The position numbers and the translations under genes were made by a program. The notes under the pieces are model-generated. The model was not told the DNA's origin and did not search any database. It worked only from the letters and a program-made list of their open reading frames with translations. From Dryomyza anilis (Eukaryota > Arthropoda > Insecta > Diptera > Dryomyzidae): a stretch of 64,000 nucleotides of DNA. Shown one piece after another: positions 1-10,606 of this stretch (positions are counted from its first letter, which is position 1; the number at the start of each line of letters is the position of its first letter). The stretch is taken from the NCBI GenBank assembly GCA_951804985.1, contig OX638135.1, positions 5,588,093-5,652,092 of the forward strand, read 5' to 3'.

Positions 1-214
1 CACCACACAAAAACTCACCACACTAAAACTTACCACACAAAAATTCACCACACTAAAACTCACCACACTAAAATTTCTCCACATTAAAACTCATCACACT
101 AAAACTCACCACACTAAAACTCACTATACCCAAAAGTCGCCACACTCAAACTCACCGCACTAAAATTCACAACACTAAAACTCACCACATTTAAACTCAC
201 CATACCAAAACTCA
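1..214 (+). repeat. 15-bp minisatellite (CACCACACTAAAACT)n
   Basis: Degenerate head-to-tail copies of CACCACACTAAAACT. The unit is a multiple of three, so both strands give long artefactual open frames (SVVSF and LTTLK repeats), which I do not treat as genes. The array continues at 522-1106 beyond a SINE insertion. Confidence 0.95.
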
Positions 215-521
215 GCCGCGGTAGCTCAGTGGTTAGTGCGTTGGACTACGAGCCGAAAGGTCCCCGGTTCAAGCCTGGACTGGGGCTAACAACATCTTTT
301 CATAGAAACATTTTTCTATACCGCGCTACCTCTCGTCAGTAAATGGCAAACCTACGAGAGTAAAACCATTGCCTATGAAAAGCTCTCACCCGCCGTTCGG
401 ATTCGGCAATAAACTGTAGGTCCCACCACTTTGAGTACAAATATAACACGCACAGCTCAAAATGGTGAGAGAGCTCGGCCGAAGTTCTATACAGGACTGT
501 AGCGCCAAACTATTATTATAT
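215..521 (+). mobile_element. tRNA-derived SINE inserted in the minisatellite
   Basis: The head resembles a tRNA, with an A box (TAGCTCAGTGGTTAGTGCG) and a B box (GGTTCAAGCCT), both pol III promoter elements. A tRNA-unrelated body and an ATT-rich tail follow. The element is bounded by a 12-bp target duplication, TACCAAAACTCA, at 203-214 and 522-533, derived from the minisatellite unit. Other copies lie at 4069-4375, 9999-10307 and, older, 8942-9096. It should not be called a functional tRNA because it lacks a proper acceptor stem and is followed by a constant SINE body. Confidence 0.9.
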
Positions 522-1106
522 TACCAAAACTCACCACACTAAAACTTACCACACTAAAACTCACCACACTTAAACTCACCACACTAAAACTCACCACACA
601 AAAATTCAACACACTAAAATTGAACACACTAAAACTCACCACACTAAAATTTCACCACACTAAAACTCACCACACTAAAACTCACTACACTAAAATTTCA
701 CCACATTAAAATTCACCACTTTTAAACTCACCACATTAAAACTCACTACACTCAAATTTCGATACACTAAAACTTACCACACTTAAACTCACCACCCTAA
801 AATTCACTACACTAAAACTCACCACAATAAAATTCATCACATTAAAATTCATCACACTAAAACTCACCACAATAAAATTCACCACACTAAAACCCACCAC
901 ACTATAATTGACCACACTAAAACTCACCACACTTAAAAACACCACACTTAAACTCACCACACTCAAATTCACCACACTAAAACTCACCACACTAAAACTC
1001 ACCACACCAAAACTAACCACAATTAAACTCACCACTCCAAAATTCACCACATCTAAACTCACTACACCGAAACTTACTACATTAAAACCCACCACTCTAA
1101 AACTTC
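522..1106 (+). repeat. 15-bp minisatellite, continuation
   Basis: Same CACCACACTAAAACT family as 1-214, with many point variants (ATTAAAACT, CACTTAAACT) and a few indels. It ends where the unit changes to a GAATTCTACGGGAAA-type repeat. All long frames here are repeat artefacts. Confidence 0.95.
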
Positions 1107-1205
1107 TACTGGGAAAAACTCTACGGGGAAGAATTCTACGGGAAAGAATTCTACCGGGAACAATTCTACCGGGATGAATTCTACGTTGAGAATTCTACGG
1201 GAAAG
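1107..1205 (+). repeat. Second short tandem repeat, GAATTCTACGGGAAA-like
   Basis: About six degenerate units of roughly 15 bp (GAATTCTACGGGAAA and variants) sit between the minisatellite and the unique 3' part of the Helitron. The same block is at 4961-5059 and, shorter, at 50694-50760, so it belongs to the Helitron. Confidence 0.85.
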
Positions 1206-1442
1206 CGTTCTATGTGGATTTTACGGGAAGATTTCTACTGAGAATAATTATGCGGAGAAGCGCAGTCTGAGAAAAAAATTGTCTTTGAGAAAAGTTGTTT
1301 TGGCGGAGAATTATTTGGTTACCACATTTATAAAACGAATAAAAAAATTTCAACAGCTAAGCACGGGCCCCTCATATCAATAATAAAAAAATGTTTTTTA
1401 TATTAATAAAATCGTTCCATATCTTTGAATTCAGAAAATCTT

Positions 1443-1470
1443 GGCACGAGTCGTGCACGGGTCCAGCTAG
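1443..1470 (+). other. Helitron 3' terminus: hairpin plus CTAG
   Basis: A perfect GCACGA/TCGTGC inverted repeat is followed by ACGGGTCCAG and the terminal CTAG, then a host T. This is the classical Helitron end (short hairpin about 10 bp before CTRR, insertion between A and T). The same terminus recurs at 5297-5324 and 50987-51014 with different DNA beyond the third copy. Confidence 0.88.
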
Positions 1471-2216
1471 TTTTAAATAAATATGAAAAAATGCTTGATC
1501 TTACATATGTGGATAATATATTTCTTGCATCCATAAATCGTACCCTTCCTTTGTCCTTGCCTGATGATCCCTATCATCCGACAATAGAACTTAGTTTGCA
1601 AATACGCAACAACTCAAATAGTTCTACTGATAACGAGATTGTCCCTAAAGAAAATAATTATTGCTTTAAAAGAGCTAATTATACAAATCTTAACGCATCT
1701 CTTTCCAAAATTGATTGGTCGCTGGTAATTACGGAGCTAGACTTTGTGAGTTCTGTTAAAAAATATAATAGCTGTTTACTTGATTGTTTTAAAGAAAATA
1801 TTCCCAAAATAAAACAATTTCGTAATAATGCACCTATTTGGTCAACACGCGAGTTGAAATCTGTAAAAAACAGGAAAAACCGGTATTTTAAAAAATACAA
1901 GAAATCCGGCTGTATCAACGATTACATTTTATACTCACAGACACGTTATAGTTACCAATATCTAAGCAAACTTTGCTACAATAATTATATTATAAAATTA
2001 AAAGATAATTTAAAAACCAATCCCAAACAATTTTATAACATTATCAACATGAAACGAAAGTATTCTGTGTATCCTTGTCAAATGGCATGGAACGACAAAG
2101 TATCCAAAACTGACATGGACATTTCTGATATCTTTACTAACTTCTTTCCAACTACTTATTCCTCAGAAAATCACAAACATGATGTCATCTATCCTTTCAC
2201 ATTAAATAGAAGCAAG
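1471..2216 (+). pseudogene. Non-LTR retrotransposon fragment: endonuclease C-terminus to RT N-terminus
   Basis: The open frame running through 1425-2228 is partly Helitron tail. The true retrotransposon part begins after CTAG, with the end of an exonuclease-endonuclease-phosphatase type endonuclease (KMLDLTYVDNIF, then DDPYHPTIEL). It then enters the spacer before the reverse transcriptase (APIWSTRELKSVKNRKNRYF). The frame breaks at the duplication breakpoint before any RT catalytic motif. The family is CR1/jockey-superfamily-like; the exact clade is not determined. Confidence 0.85.
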
Positions 2217-2572
2217 TTAATACTTTAACACCAGTTAATACTTTCCCTGACGCTGTAGATTTGTCTGATAATCGTGATACAATTGCTAACCCGACTACTA
2301 GTCAAACTTTAGCAACAGACCATGGCACTAATTTAGAAACCATGCGGAAGGAATTAGTTGTAGTTCCTCCAAACAAATCAATGTTTGCATCTCGGTTTGC
2401 ACCTGATACCACAGTTGATGATATAAAATATCACATTTATACACGTATTGGCTCCACGTTAAATATGTCTGATATTTTAGTATTCAAATCTTGTCCTGAT
2501 GGAGTTTCTTCAAAAAAAACTGCCAGTGAACAATACTTTTACCTTAATTTATCAGAATGTGCGTGGACTTAA
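2217..2572 (+). pseudogene. Non-LTR ORF1 C-terminal fragment
   Basis: A frame running from about 2229 to the stop at 2572 ends with a segment resembling the conserved C-terminal domain of insect ORF1 (gag-like nucleic-acid-binding) proteins: SMFASRFAPDTTVDDIKYHI, then DILVFKSCPDG. There is no zinc knuckle in the part present. The stop overlaps the start of the endonuclease frame at about 2556 (NVRGLNTK), an ORF1/ORF2 overlap typical of these elements. The 5' part is missing because the fragment begins at the duplication junction. Confidence 0.75.
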
Positions 2573-2932
2573 TACTAAACTAACAAAGTTATATACAAAC
2601 AGTTTCGGCTTTTCCTGCGACATTATAGTTTTACTGAAACTTGGCTTCGCGGAAATGTATTAAATACAGAAATTCTTTGCAATGACTTCCAAATTTTTAG
2701 GAAAGACCGACATTATAAGATGGGTCGTGGAGTTTTAATTGCTACCCGTTCTTCCTTAATGACAGAACTAATCGATGTTCCTGATACATATAACTTAGAA
2801 TTTGTTTGTGTTTTAGTAAAATTTGATTTTAATAACATTTTCATTACTTATTCTTACATACCTCCATGCTCTGATTCTGAAATATATGCCAACCACGCTA
2901 AATCAATTGAAACCATTACCAAATTAACAATA
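2556..2932 (+). pseudogene. Non-LTR ORF2 endonuclease, N-terminal half
   Basis: It begins with NVRGLNTK, then after one frameshift near 2630 reaches the LTETWLRGN-type motif holding the endonuclease metal-binding Glu. It continues through GRGVLIATRS and ends at CSDSEIYANHAKSIETITKL. It is cut by the Helitron at 2933. Beyond the Helitron (5325) the frame resumes at the end of the endonuclease domain. The GDFN motif expected between the two halves is missing, so the interruption came with a deletion or this copy was already deleted. Confidence 0.8.
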
Positions 2933-3010
2933 TCCTATTAATATAATAAATCTGTTTGTTCGTTTGTACGTTTGTACGTTTGTACGTTTGTACGTTTGTC
3001 CGTTTGTACG

Positions 3011-3575
3011 TTTGTTCCGCTTCTCCGTCTAAACGGCTGATCCGATTTCCTTGAAATTTTTACCACAGATGCGGTATGGTCTGGAAGGAATGATAGGCTA
3101 TATATGGGCGGGATTGGACAAAGAGGCGTGGCACCTCCCATACAACATAAACTTTCAATACGATATAACTCGGCACTTTCACCAGCTACGAACATGAAAC
3201 AAAAAACTCAAATACACAAAAAAATTTAAAAACAAAAAAACAAAAGCACAAAACAAAACAAAAGCAAAAATACAAAAACAAAAGCAATCACGTTTGTTCC
3301 GCTTCTCCGTCTAAACGGCTGATCCGATTGTCTTGAAATTTTTACCACAGATGCGGTATGGTCTGGAAGGAATGATAGGCTATATATGGGCGGGATTGGG
3401 CAAAGAGGCGTGGCACCTCCCATGCAACCTAAACACGATATAACTCGGCACTTTCACCAGCAACGAACATGAAACAAAAAACTCAAATACAAAAAAAAAA
3501 TAAAAACAAAAAAGCAAAAGCACAACACAAAACAAAAGCAAAAATACAAAAACAAAAACAAAACCAATCACATAA
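3011..3575 (+). repeat. 282-bp tandem duplication inside the Helitron
   Basis: The segment starting TTTGTTCCGCTTCTCCGTCT occurs at about 3011 and again at about 3293, each running through the AAACAAAAGCAAAAAT tract. The Helitron at 49272-51014 has it once, so the duplication arose in this lineage. Confidence 0.85.
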
Positions 3576-3627
3576 AACCACAATCCAAACTAAATGAAAA
3601 ACAAAAAAAGGAAAGAAAAAGAAAAAC

Positions 3628-4960
3628 AAACTCACCACACTAAAACTAACCAAACTAAAACTCACCACACTAAAATTCACCCTTAAATTAACCACACTAA
3701 AACCCACCACACTATAATTCACCACACTAAAACTCACCACACTAAAATTCACCACACTAAAACTCACCACACTAAAACTCACCACACTAAAACTCACCAC
3801 ACTAAAACTCACCACACTAAAACTCACCACACTAAAACTCACCACACTAAAACTCACCACACAAAAACTCACCACACTAAAACTTACCACACAAAAATTC
3901 ACCACACTAAAACTCACCACACTAAAATTTCTCCACATTAAAACTCATCACACTAAAACTCACCACACTAAAACTCACTATACCCAAAAGTCGCCACACT
4001 CAAACTCACCGCACTAAAATTCACAACACTAAAACTCACCACATTTAAACTCACCATACCAAAACTCAGCCGCGGTAGCTCAGTGGTTAGTGCGTTGGAC
4101 TACGAGCCGAAAGGTCCCCGGTTCAAGCCTGGACTGGGGCTAACAACATCTTTTCATAGAAACATTTTTCTATACCGCGCTACCTCTCGTCAGTAAATGG
4201 CAAACCTACGAGAGTAAAACCATTGCCTATGAAAAGCTCTCACCCGCCGTTCGGATTCGGCAATAAACTGTAGGTCCCACCACTTTGAGTACAAATATAA
4301 CACGCACAGCTCAAAATGGTGAGAGAGCTCGGCCGAAGTTCTATACAGGACTGTAGCGCCAAACTATTATTATATTACCAAAACTCACCACACTAAAACT
4401 TACCACACTAAAACTCACCACACTTAAACTCACCACACTAAAACTCACCACACAAAAATTCAACACACTAAAATTGAACACACTAAAACTCACCACACTA
4501 AAATTTCACCACACTAAAACTCACCACACTAAAACTCACTACACTAAAATTTCACCACATTAAAATTCACCACTTTTAAACTCACCACATTAAAACTCAC
4601 TACACTCAAATTTCGATACACTAAAACTTACCACACTTAAACTCACCACCCTAAAATTCACTACACTAAAACTCACCACAATAAAATTCATCACATTAAA
4701 ATTCATCACACTAAAACTCACCACAATAAAATTCACCACACTAAAACCCACCACACTATAATTGACCACACTAAAACTCACCACACTTAAAAACACCACA
4801 CTTAAACTCACCACACTCAAATTCACCACACTAAAACTCACCACACTAAAACTCACCACACCAAAACTAACCACAATTAAACTCACCACTCCAAAATTCA
4901 CCACATCTAAACTCACTACACCGAAACTTACTACATTAAAACCCACCACTCTAAAACTTC
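3628..4960 (+). repeat. 15-bp minisatellite array of the complete Helitron
   Basis: CACCACACTAAAACT units, very regular at 3720-3880 and more degenerate elsewhere, are split by the SINE at 4069-4375. The section after 3855 repeats the array at 1-1106. Confidence 0.95.
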
Positions 4961-6070
4961 TACTGGGAAAAACTCTACGGGGAAGAATTCTACGGGAAAG
5001 AATTCTACCGGGAACAATTCTACCGGGATGAATTCTACGTTGAGAATTCTACGGGAAAGCGTTCTATGTGGATTTTACGGGAAGATTTCTACTGAGAATA
5101 ATTATGCGGAGAAGCGCAGTCTGAGAAAAAAATTGTCTTTGAGAAAAGTTGTTTTGGCGGAGAATTATTTGGTTACCACATTTATAAAACGAATAAAAAA
5201 ATTTCAACAGCTAAGCACGGGCCCCTCATATCAATAATAAAAAAATGTTTTTTATATTAATAAAATCGTTCCATATCTTTGAATTCAGAAAATCTTGGCA
5301 CGAGTCGTGCACGGGTCCAGCTAGTTTTAAATAAATATGAAAAAATGCTTGATCTTACATATGTGGATAATATATTTCTTGCATCCATAAATCGTACCCT
5401 TCCTTTGTCCTTGCCTGATGATCCCTATCATCCGACAATAGAACTTAGTTTGCAAATACGCAACAACTCAAATAGTTCTACTGATAACGAGATTGTCCCT
5501 AAAGAAAATAATTATTGCTTTAAAAGAGCTAATTATACAAATCTTAACGCATCTCTTTCCAAAATTGATTGGTCGCTGGTAATTACGGAGCTAGACTTTG
5601 TGAGTTCTGTTAAAAAATATAATAGCTGTTTACTTGATTGTTTTAAAGAAAATATTCCCAAAATAAAACAATTTCGTAATAATGCACCTATTTGGTCAAC
5701 ACGCGAGTTGAAATCTGTAAAAAACAGGAAAAACCGGTATTTTAAAAAATACAAGAAATCCGGCTGTATCAACGATTACATTTTATACTCACAGACACGT
5801 TATAGTTACCAATATCTAAGCAAACTTTGCTACAATAATTATATTATAAAATTAAAAGATAATTTAAAAACCAATCCCAAACAATTTTATAACATTATCA
5901 ACATGAAACGAAAGTATTCTGTGTATCCTTGTCAAATGGCATGGAACGACAAAGTATCCAAAACTGACATGGACATTTCTGATATCTTTACTAACTTCTT
6001 TCCAACTACTTATTCCTCAGAAAATCACAAACATGATGTCATCTATCCTTTCACATTAAATAGAAGCAAT
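3855..6070 (+). repeat. Right copy of the 3,854-bp-offset duplication
   Basis: Partner of 1-2216. This copy is continuous with the rest of the reverse transcriptase beyond 6070, so it represents the original arrangement at its right edge. The left copy is the truncated one. Confidence 0.93.
4069..4375 (+). mobile_element. tRNA-derived SINE (duplicate copy)
   Basis: Matches the SINE at 215-521, including A box, B box, body and the TACCAAAACTCA target duplication. It is present here because of the segment duplication, not because of a second insertion. Confidence 0.9.
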
Positions 6071-7620
6071 TATATTAAAATGCCGACTATTACATCCAAT
6101 ATAGTTTTAAGGTACCTCAAAACAATTTCAATATCATATTCAGCAGGTCCTGACTTCATACCTATTTGTATATTAATGCGGTGTGCGGATATTTTACATA
6201 AACCATTAACCACATCATTTAATTTGTCCCTTAAGACAGGTATATTTCCGGATATATGGAAGGAATCATTTATTATTCCCCTGTTTAAAAGTGGTAGTAG
6301 ATCTAACGTTGTAAATTACAGTGGTATTTCAAAACTAAGTGCTATTCCTAAATTATTTGAAAAAAATTTAACCGATCAGCTCACACATAGTTTAGCAATT
6401 GTTTCACCGTATCAGCATGGATTCTTGAAAGGTAGATCAACATGTACCAATCTGTTAGATTTCACCACTACAGTCATAAATGGCTTTAATTGGGGATTAC
6501 AAACAGATGTAGTATACACAGATTTTAGCAAAGCTTTCGATAGTGTTAATCACGAATTACTTTTAATAAAATTAGATCTATTGGAATTTCCAAAATGTCT
6601 CCTAAACTGGATAAAATCTTATCTGACATCCAGAAAAATGAGAGTGTTATTTAAGGAAGCTACATCAAGGTATATTTCGGTTTCGTCAGGTGTTCCCCAA
6701 GGGAGTCATCTTGGCCCAATATTATTTATCTTATTTATAAATGACCTACCATCAGTTATAAAACACTGTAGAATTTTAATGTATGTAGATGATGTCAATT
6801 ATTCCATTCATTTAACGATGCAGTACAGCAATTTTGCATTCAAGAAGATCTAAATAGGTTAGAAGATTGGTGTACTTATAACCACCTTAACCTTAATCTC
6901 AAGAAATGTAAGCAAATGACCACCTACTCTCGTAGATGTCCTATTTATATAAGTTATAGCATTTTGGAATTAATTTAGATACAGTTTCAACCTTTGACGA
7001 TTTAGGAGTATCAATGGACCCTGAGCTTCGTTTTCATTTACACGTTAATAAAATGACAAATAAAGCTAAAGGTGTTTTAGGATTTATAAAACGCTGGTCC
7101 ATATACGACGAAATTGCTTTATACCTCACTTGTACGTCCCATTTTGGAATATGCATCCATTGTTTGGAACCCACACTATAATATACATAATGACACTATT
7201 GAATCAAGTCAAAAACAATTTTTATTATTTTCACTTCGAAACCTCAATTGGAATCCGGATATACACCTACCACCTTATGAAAATCGACTAAAATTACTTA
7301 ATCTTCCAACTCTTAAAAGCAGACGAACAAAGCTTATTGTCATATTTGTATTTAAATTAATTAATAGTGGCATAGAATCAAGTTATTTACTTCAACGTAT
7401 ATCCCTAAATTGTCCTACAAGGCAAACCAGACAATATATTCCGATAAAATTGGGCATATGTAGCTCTAACAACTCTTTAAATGATCCGTTCTGTCGGATA
7501 TGCAATGAGTTTAATGAATTATATTTTCTTTTCTATCTTTCTGACTCGATTTACGTAAAAAATAATATCGTTCAACACCTAAATACTTAATTAGACGTTG
7601 TATACTTTAATGAGACTTTT
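5325..7620 (+). pseudogene. Non-LTR retrotransposon ORF2: endonuclease end and reverse transcriptase
   Basis: The main frame runs to 6853: endonuclease end, linker, then RT motifs: GPDFIPICIL, FIIPLFKSGSR, HGFLKGRSTCTNL, YTDFSKAFDSV (motif A Asp), SSGVPQGSHLGPILF (motif B) and MYVDDVN (motif C, YVDD). A stop follows at 6853. The RT C-terminus continues in other frames at 6850-7590 (NRLEDWCTYNHLNLNLKKC; LEYASIVWNP; LPPYENRLKLLNLPTLKSRR). It is a CR1/jockey-superfamily-like element, inactive through frameshifts after motif C and the split endonuclease. The 3' end, near the T run at 7610-7620, is uncertain. Confidence 0.88.
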
Positions 7621-8941
7621 TTTTTAGTTTATCTGTAGTTAACTCGCGAATTCTCGTGAATCTGACCAGCTTGGGCTGCTCAAGAAACGGTCACCAATTC
7701 GCGCGATATGCGGATGTGCCTCTCGGTCGGTTGGGCGGGTAAGAGGGCGTGGGATTAAAAAAAATGAATTACTTTTATTAACGTGCTCAAACTTTTTGAG
7801 GGGGGTCTCGTGGGAATTTCGAAAAAGTCGTTTTTTGAACCACTCTACTGCTGCATGTTCACAATTTAATTGATCACACATGAGATGAACTCGACCACTT
7901 CCAATGACTACTAAAGTGATGCGTCTCAGATGCGGCGTCATTATATAGTGCATACATCAGTTCGACTCGCTTAAACAAGTTTCGAGAAGCTTCTACACTT
8001 TTTGTGAATGCTTCATGCTATTTGCATCTCATTCGGACACATGTGCTTAAGTTTGCTGATCTTCTATCTCTTTCTCGTCCTCTGCTCTGCTTCAGCGATA
8101 TTATTGATTCCAATTTTCAAATAAAATTAGAACTTTAGTTTCTTATGCACTTTTTATATTTGTTTTAAATATACTACTAATATAAAAAATAAATAATTAA
8201 GATATTATTTATACACTCTAATTTCATAATACGAGAAATACAATTGGGACTTATACATGAATATAAATGAAAGAACATAATATTATTGTACATAGTTTAG
8301 ATATACATATTGATATGAATATAGATATATATTACGGTGAAAATGGTCCAAAACAAAATTGACTCTGTAAAAAATTAATAATATAAGAAAAATTTTATTT
8401 TATAGCATAAAACGAAAAAACTAAACTTTATTCTATCGATCTGGAAGTTCAAAGAGAAATTGTAGGCATTACTGGGATCATTCGGTGCAAATATTGAACA
8501 AAGGTCGTTATGATGCTTAACGCCCTAATTGCAGTCAATCAAGTTATAATCAAGTAATAAATTATAATAAACCATCGAATACAAAGTCAAAATTTCCACC
8601 TGTTCTTTATGAAGGAGCTTCCAAGTCAATAAATTTTGTATTCTTATTTAGAACGTCAATTAGGTTCCATGGTAAATTCGTACAATTTAAACTTTGTTTC
8701 ATAATTGTTAATTGATTTCTAATAAACGCAATTGCCTTAAGAGTATTTACAGCAAAAAAATATTATTTTTAGTAATAAACACAAATATTTGATGCACTTT
8801 CCGTCAGATTTCATTTTCAAAAAGTAACTAAATAAAGCTAGTTATTTTTTAGCGGACAAATTTTTAATTTTAGTAGCTAAGGTTATGAATAATCCGCTAG
8901 ATCTAGCAACAAAGTAGCTAAAACGGCAACACTGGTTAAAT
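7621..8941. other. AT-rich stretch without recognisable gene
   Basis: The first 400 bases are less AT-rich (GCGCGATATGCGGATGTGCC and nearby) and give a 104-residue minus-strand frame without recognisable motifs. It could be a 3' UTR or part of an unknown element. The rest is low-complexity AT-rich DNA. I see no gene, terminal repeat or RNA. Confidence 0.5.
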
Positions 8942-9096
8942 GCCGAATCCCAATGACGGATTAGAGCTTTTCATAGGCAATTGTAGGCTTGCCATTTTCT
9001 GCCGAGAGGTAGCATCGCATAGTAAAATATTTTCTATGAAAAAGATGTTGGCAGTCACTGGGGATCGAACCGGGGACCTTTCGGCTCGCGACTTTT
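8942..9096 (-). mobile_element. Old, 5'-truncated SINE copy
   Basis: The reverse complement reads GCGAGCCGAAAGGTCCCCGG, the B-box region (GGTTCGATCCC) and a diverged body ending ATTCGGCAT, matching the SINE at 9999-10307 with many substitutions and small indels. The A box part is missing. Confidence 0.82.
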
Positions 9097-9998
9097 CGTT
9101 CGAATTGTCAAATTTAAAATAGGGGAAAAAATGGTATGAGGATGAGGCAATTCCTTAAATATATGTTAAAAATGTGTAGTTATATGGCCATACGACAATA
9201 TGAAAGTTCGATTTGTTGTTAAAAAAATATTTTATGAAAAACATTTTGATTTGAAAACTTATTATTTAATATGTTGTCTTTTATTAGTTAACATATCAAT
9301 AGGCATACAGTGAACAAATAATAAATATTTAGTATATTTGTAATTAGAAAATGTTGTTTGTGTCTATTTTGTATTGTCTAACGAAGCAATGTGAACATTT
9401 TCAAATAGCGCTTTGTGAATGTTACCTTTAAAAAAATTCCGTAATTTAGAAGAAAAATATAAAAAATGTTTGATATAATATTTTGACAAGTATGCTTAAT
9501 ATAAAAATAACTTTTTACTAGCATCAAAATGTATTTTTCTGATTTTTATCGATTTTTCTCTGGGGCATCTGGAATAAAAATACATACAATTTTTAAAGTC
9601 TGGTTGGATTCCTATATGTTAGAGCGAGAGGAAAAATTTGTAGCAATAATAAACTATGTTTATAATAGAAGAAATAGTTTGTTGGACACTTTGTTATTGG
9701 ATTATTGATTATATAAAAAAATTTAATGATTTACAGGTTTTTAAAAAAATAAAATCGGCTGATTACCGATTGCCGTTACCGATATAAAGTTCTAGCGGTA
9801 AAATAGCAGTGTGAAACGGTATTTTTCCGGTAAAAATTGGATTACTTTTCGGAATTTTAAATACCAAATTCTTATTTTAGTATGACAGGCTATCAAAAAT
9901 CATAATCTGCAACTCTCTTTAAAAAAATACTAGCTGGATCCGCACACATTTTTAGATTCTTTTCAAATTATTTGCAAGTAATCAAAAAAAATGTTGTA
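9097..9998. other. AT-rich intergenic DNA, nothing recognised
   Basis: No reading frame with recognisable motifs, no terminal repeats and no structured RNA seen. The last bases (9980-9993) are the left target duplication of the SINE that follows. Confidence 0.5.
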
Positions 9999-10307
9999 GC
10001 CGCTGTAGCTCAGTGGTTATTGCGTTGGACTGCGAGCCGAAAGGTCCCCGGTTCAAGCCTAGACGGGGGCTAACAACATCTTTTCATAGAAACATTTTTC
10101 TATACCGCGCTACATCTCGTCACTAAATGGCAAACCTACGAGAGTAAAATCATTGCCTATGAAAAGCTCTCACCCGCCGTTCGGATTCGGCAATAAATTG
10201 TAGGTCCCACCACTTTGAGTACAAATATAACACGCACAGCTCAAAATGGTGAGAGAGCTCGGCCGAAGTTCTATACAGGACTGTAGCGCCAAACTATTAT
10301 TATTATT
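9999..10307 (+). mobile_element. tRNA-derived SINE, independent copy
   Basis: Same family as 215-521, with small differences (GCCGCTGTAGCTCAGTGGTT; CTAGACGGGGGCT). The tail is (TTA)n. A target duplication of the form AATCAAAAAAATGT flanks it (about 9980-9993 and 10308-10321, differing by one A). This is a separate insertion and confirms the SINE ends. Confidence 0.9.
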
Positions 10308-10387
10308 AATCAAAAAAATGTGTGAGATTACTTTTTCTGATTATTCATACTATATATATTATTTTTTGAAAATAATCAAAAAGAATA

Positions 10388-10492
10388 AAAAAGGTTTGGT
10401 CACATGGTAAATTTTGAAGTAAAAAAATTGTGATAGTTGGTGTGATTACATTTGTAGGAATTATAAAAGTCGATCTAAGACGACCATAAATA
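10388..10492 (+). mobile_element. Diverged DINE-1-like fragment
   Basis: GGTTTGGTCACATGGTAAAT and GTCGATCTAAGACGACCATA match, with changes, the first 100 bases of the DINE-1-like elements at 39422, 40171 and 42491 (GTCGGTCTAAGCCGACTATA). It is cut at 10492 by the MITE fragment. Confidence 0.6.
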
Positions 10493-10606
10493 CGTATCGT
10501 CGGTGATACTGCAAACACGCCTATCTACATTTTCAAATACCTCTTACAAAATGAATTTTACAGAAGAACAAAACTATTTTGAGTCTCAATTCTGTACTTG
10601 TTTGTT
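10493..10606 (+). mobile_element. Half of a terminal-inverted-repeat MITE
   Basis: TATCGTCGGTGATACTGCAA and the next 100 bases match the reverse complement of the right half of the MITE at 25841-26092, up to CTCAATTCTGTACTT, where the RTE element begins. The other half was not found next to either RTE copy. Confidence 0.7.

Larger units (their letters stand above)
1..1470 (+). mobile_element. Helitron, 3' part (copy A, cut by window edge)
   Basis: This is the right-hand part of a non-autonomous Helitron: minisatellite, SINE insertion, a second short repeat and the terminal hairpin followed by CTAG and a host T at 1471. It is the same as the complete copy at 2933-5324 shifted by 3,854 bp. It contains no Rep/helicase coding sequence. 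Confidence 0.85.
1..2216 (+). repeat. Left copy of a 3,854-bp-offset duplication
   Basis: This block reappears at 3855-6070. Every stretch I compared by eye is identical, including the SINE, the minisatellite, the Helitron end and the reverse-transcriptase part. The match stops after AGAAGCAA (left copy ends near 2216, right copy near 6070). At the left breakpoint the sequence jumps to ORF1 sequence of the same non-LTR element, with TTAATACTTT present twice around the join. The left edge lies outside the window. It may be a very recent tandem duplication or an assembly duplicate. Confidence 0.93.
2933..5324 (+). mobile_element. Complete non-autonomous Helitron with minisatellite core
   Basis: It starts TCCTATTAATATAATAAATC after a host A and ends with hairpin plus CTAG before a host T, matching Helitron termini and A/T target choice. 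In order it holds a GTTTGTACG run, a duplicated 282-bp segment (3011-3575), an AAAACAAAA-rich tract, the 15-bp minisatellite with a SINE (4069-4375), the GAATTCTACGGG repeat and the hairpin. It has no Rep/Hel gene, so it would need a helper. The copy at 49272-51014 shares both ends in different flanking DNA, which fixes the boundaries. Confidence 0.87.

Noticed and set aside
215..290. A tRNA gene
   Set aside because: A and B boxes are present, but there is no complete acceptor stem, the sequence continues into a constant body shared by all copies, and it has target duplications. It is a SINE head.
736..1177. Overlapping long frames made of SVVSF and LTTLK repeats on opposite strands
   Set aside because: They arise from a 15-bp tandem repeat whose length is a multiple of three. 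The same artefact appears at 3483-3938, 4590-5031 and 49614-50685.
7639..7953. 104-residue minus-strand frame as a possible gene
   Set aside because: No recognisable motif or context. Kept only as unassigned DNA.
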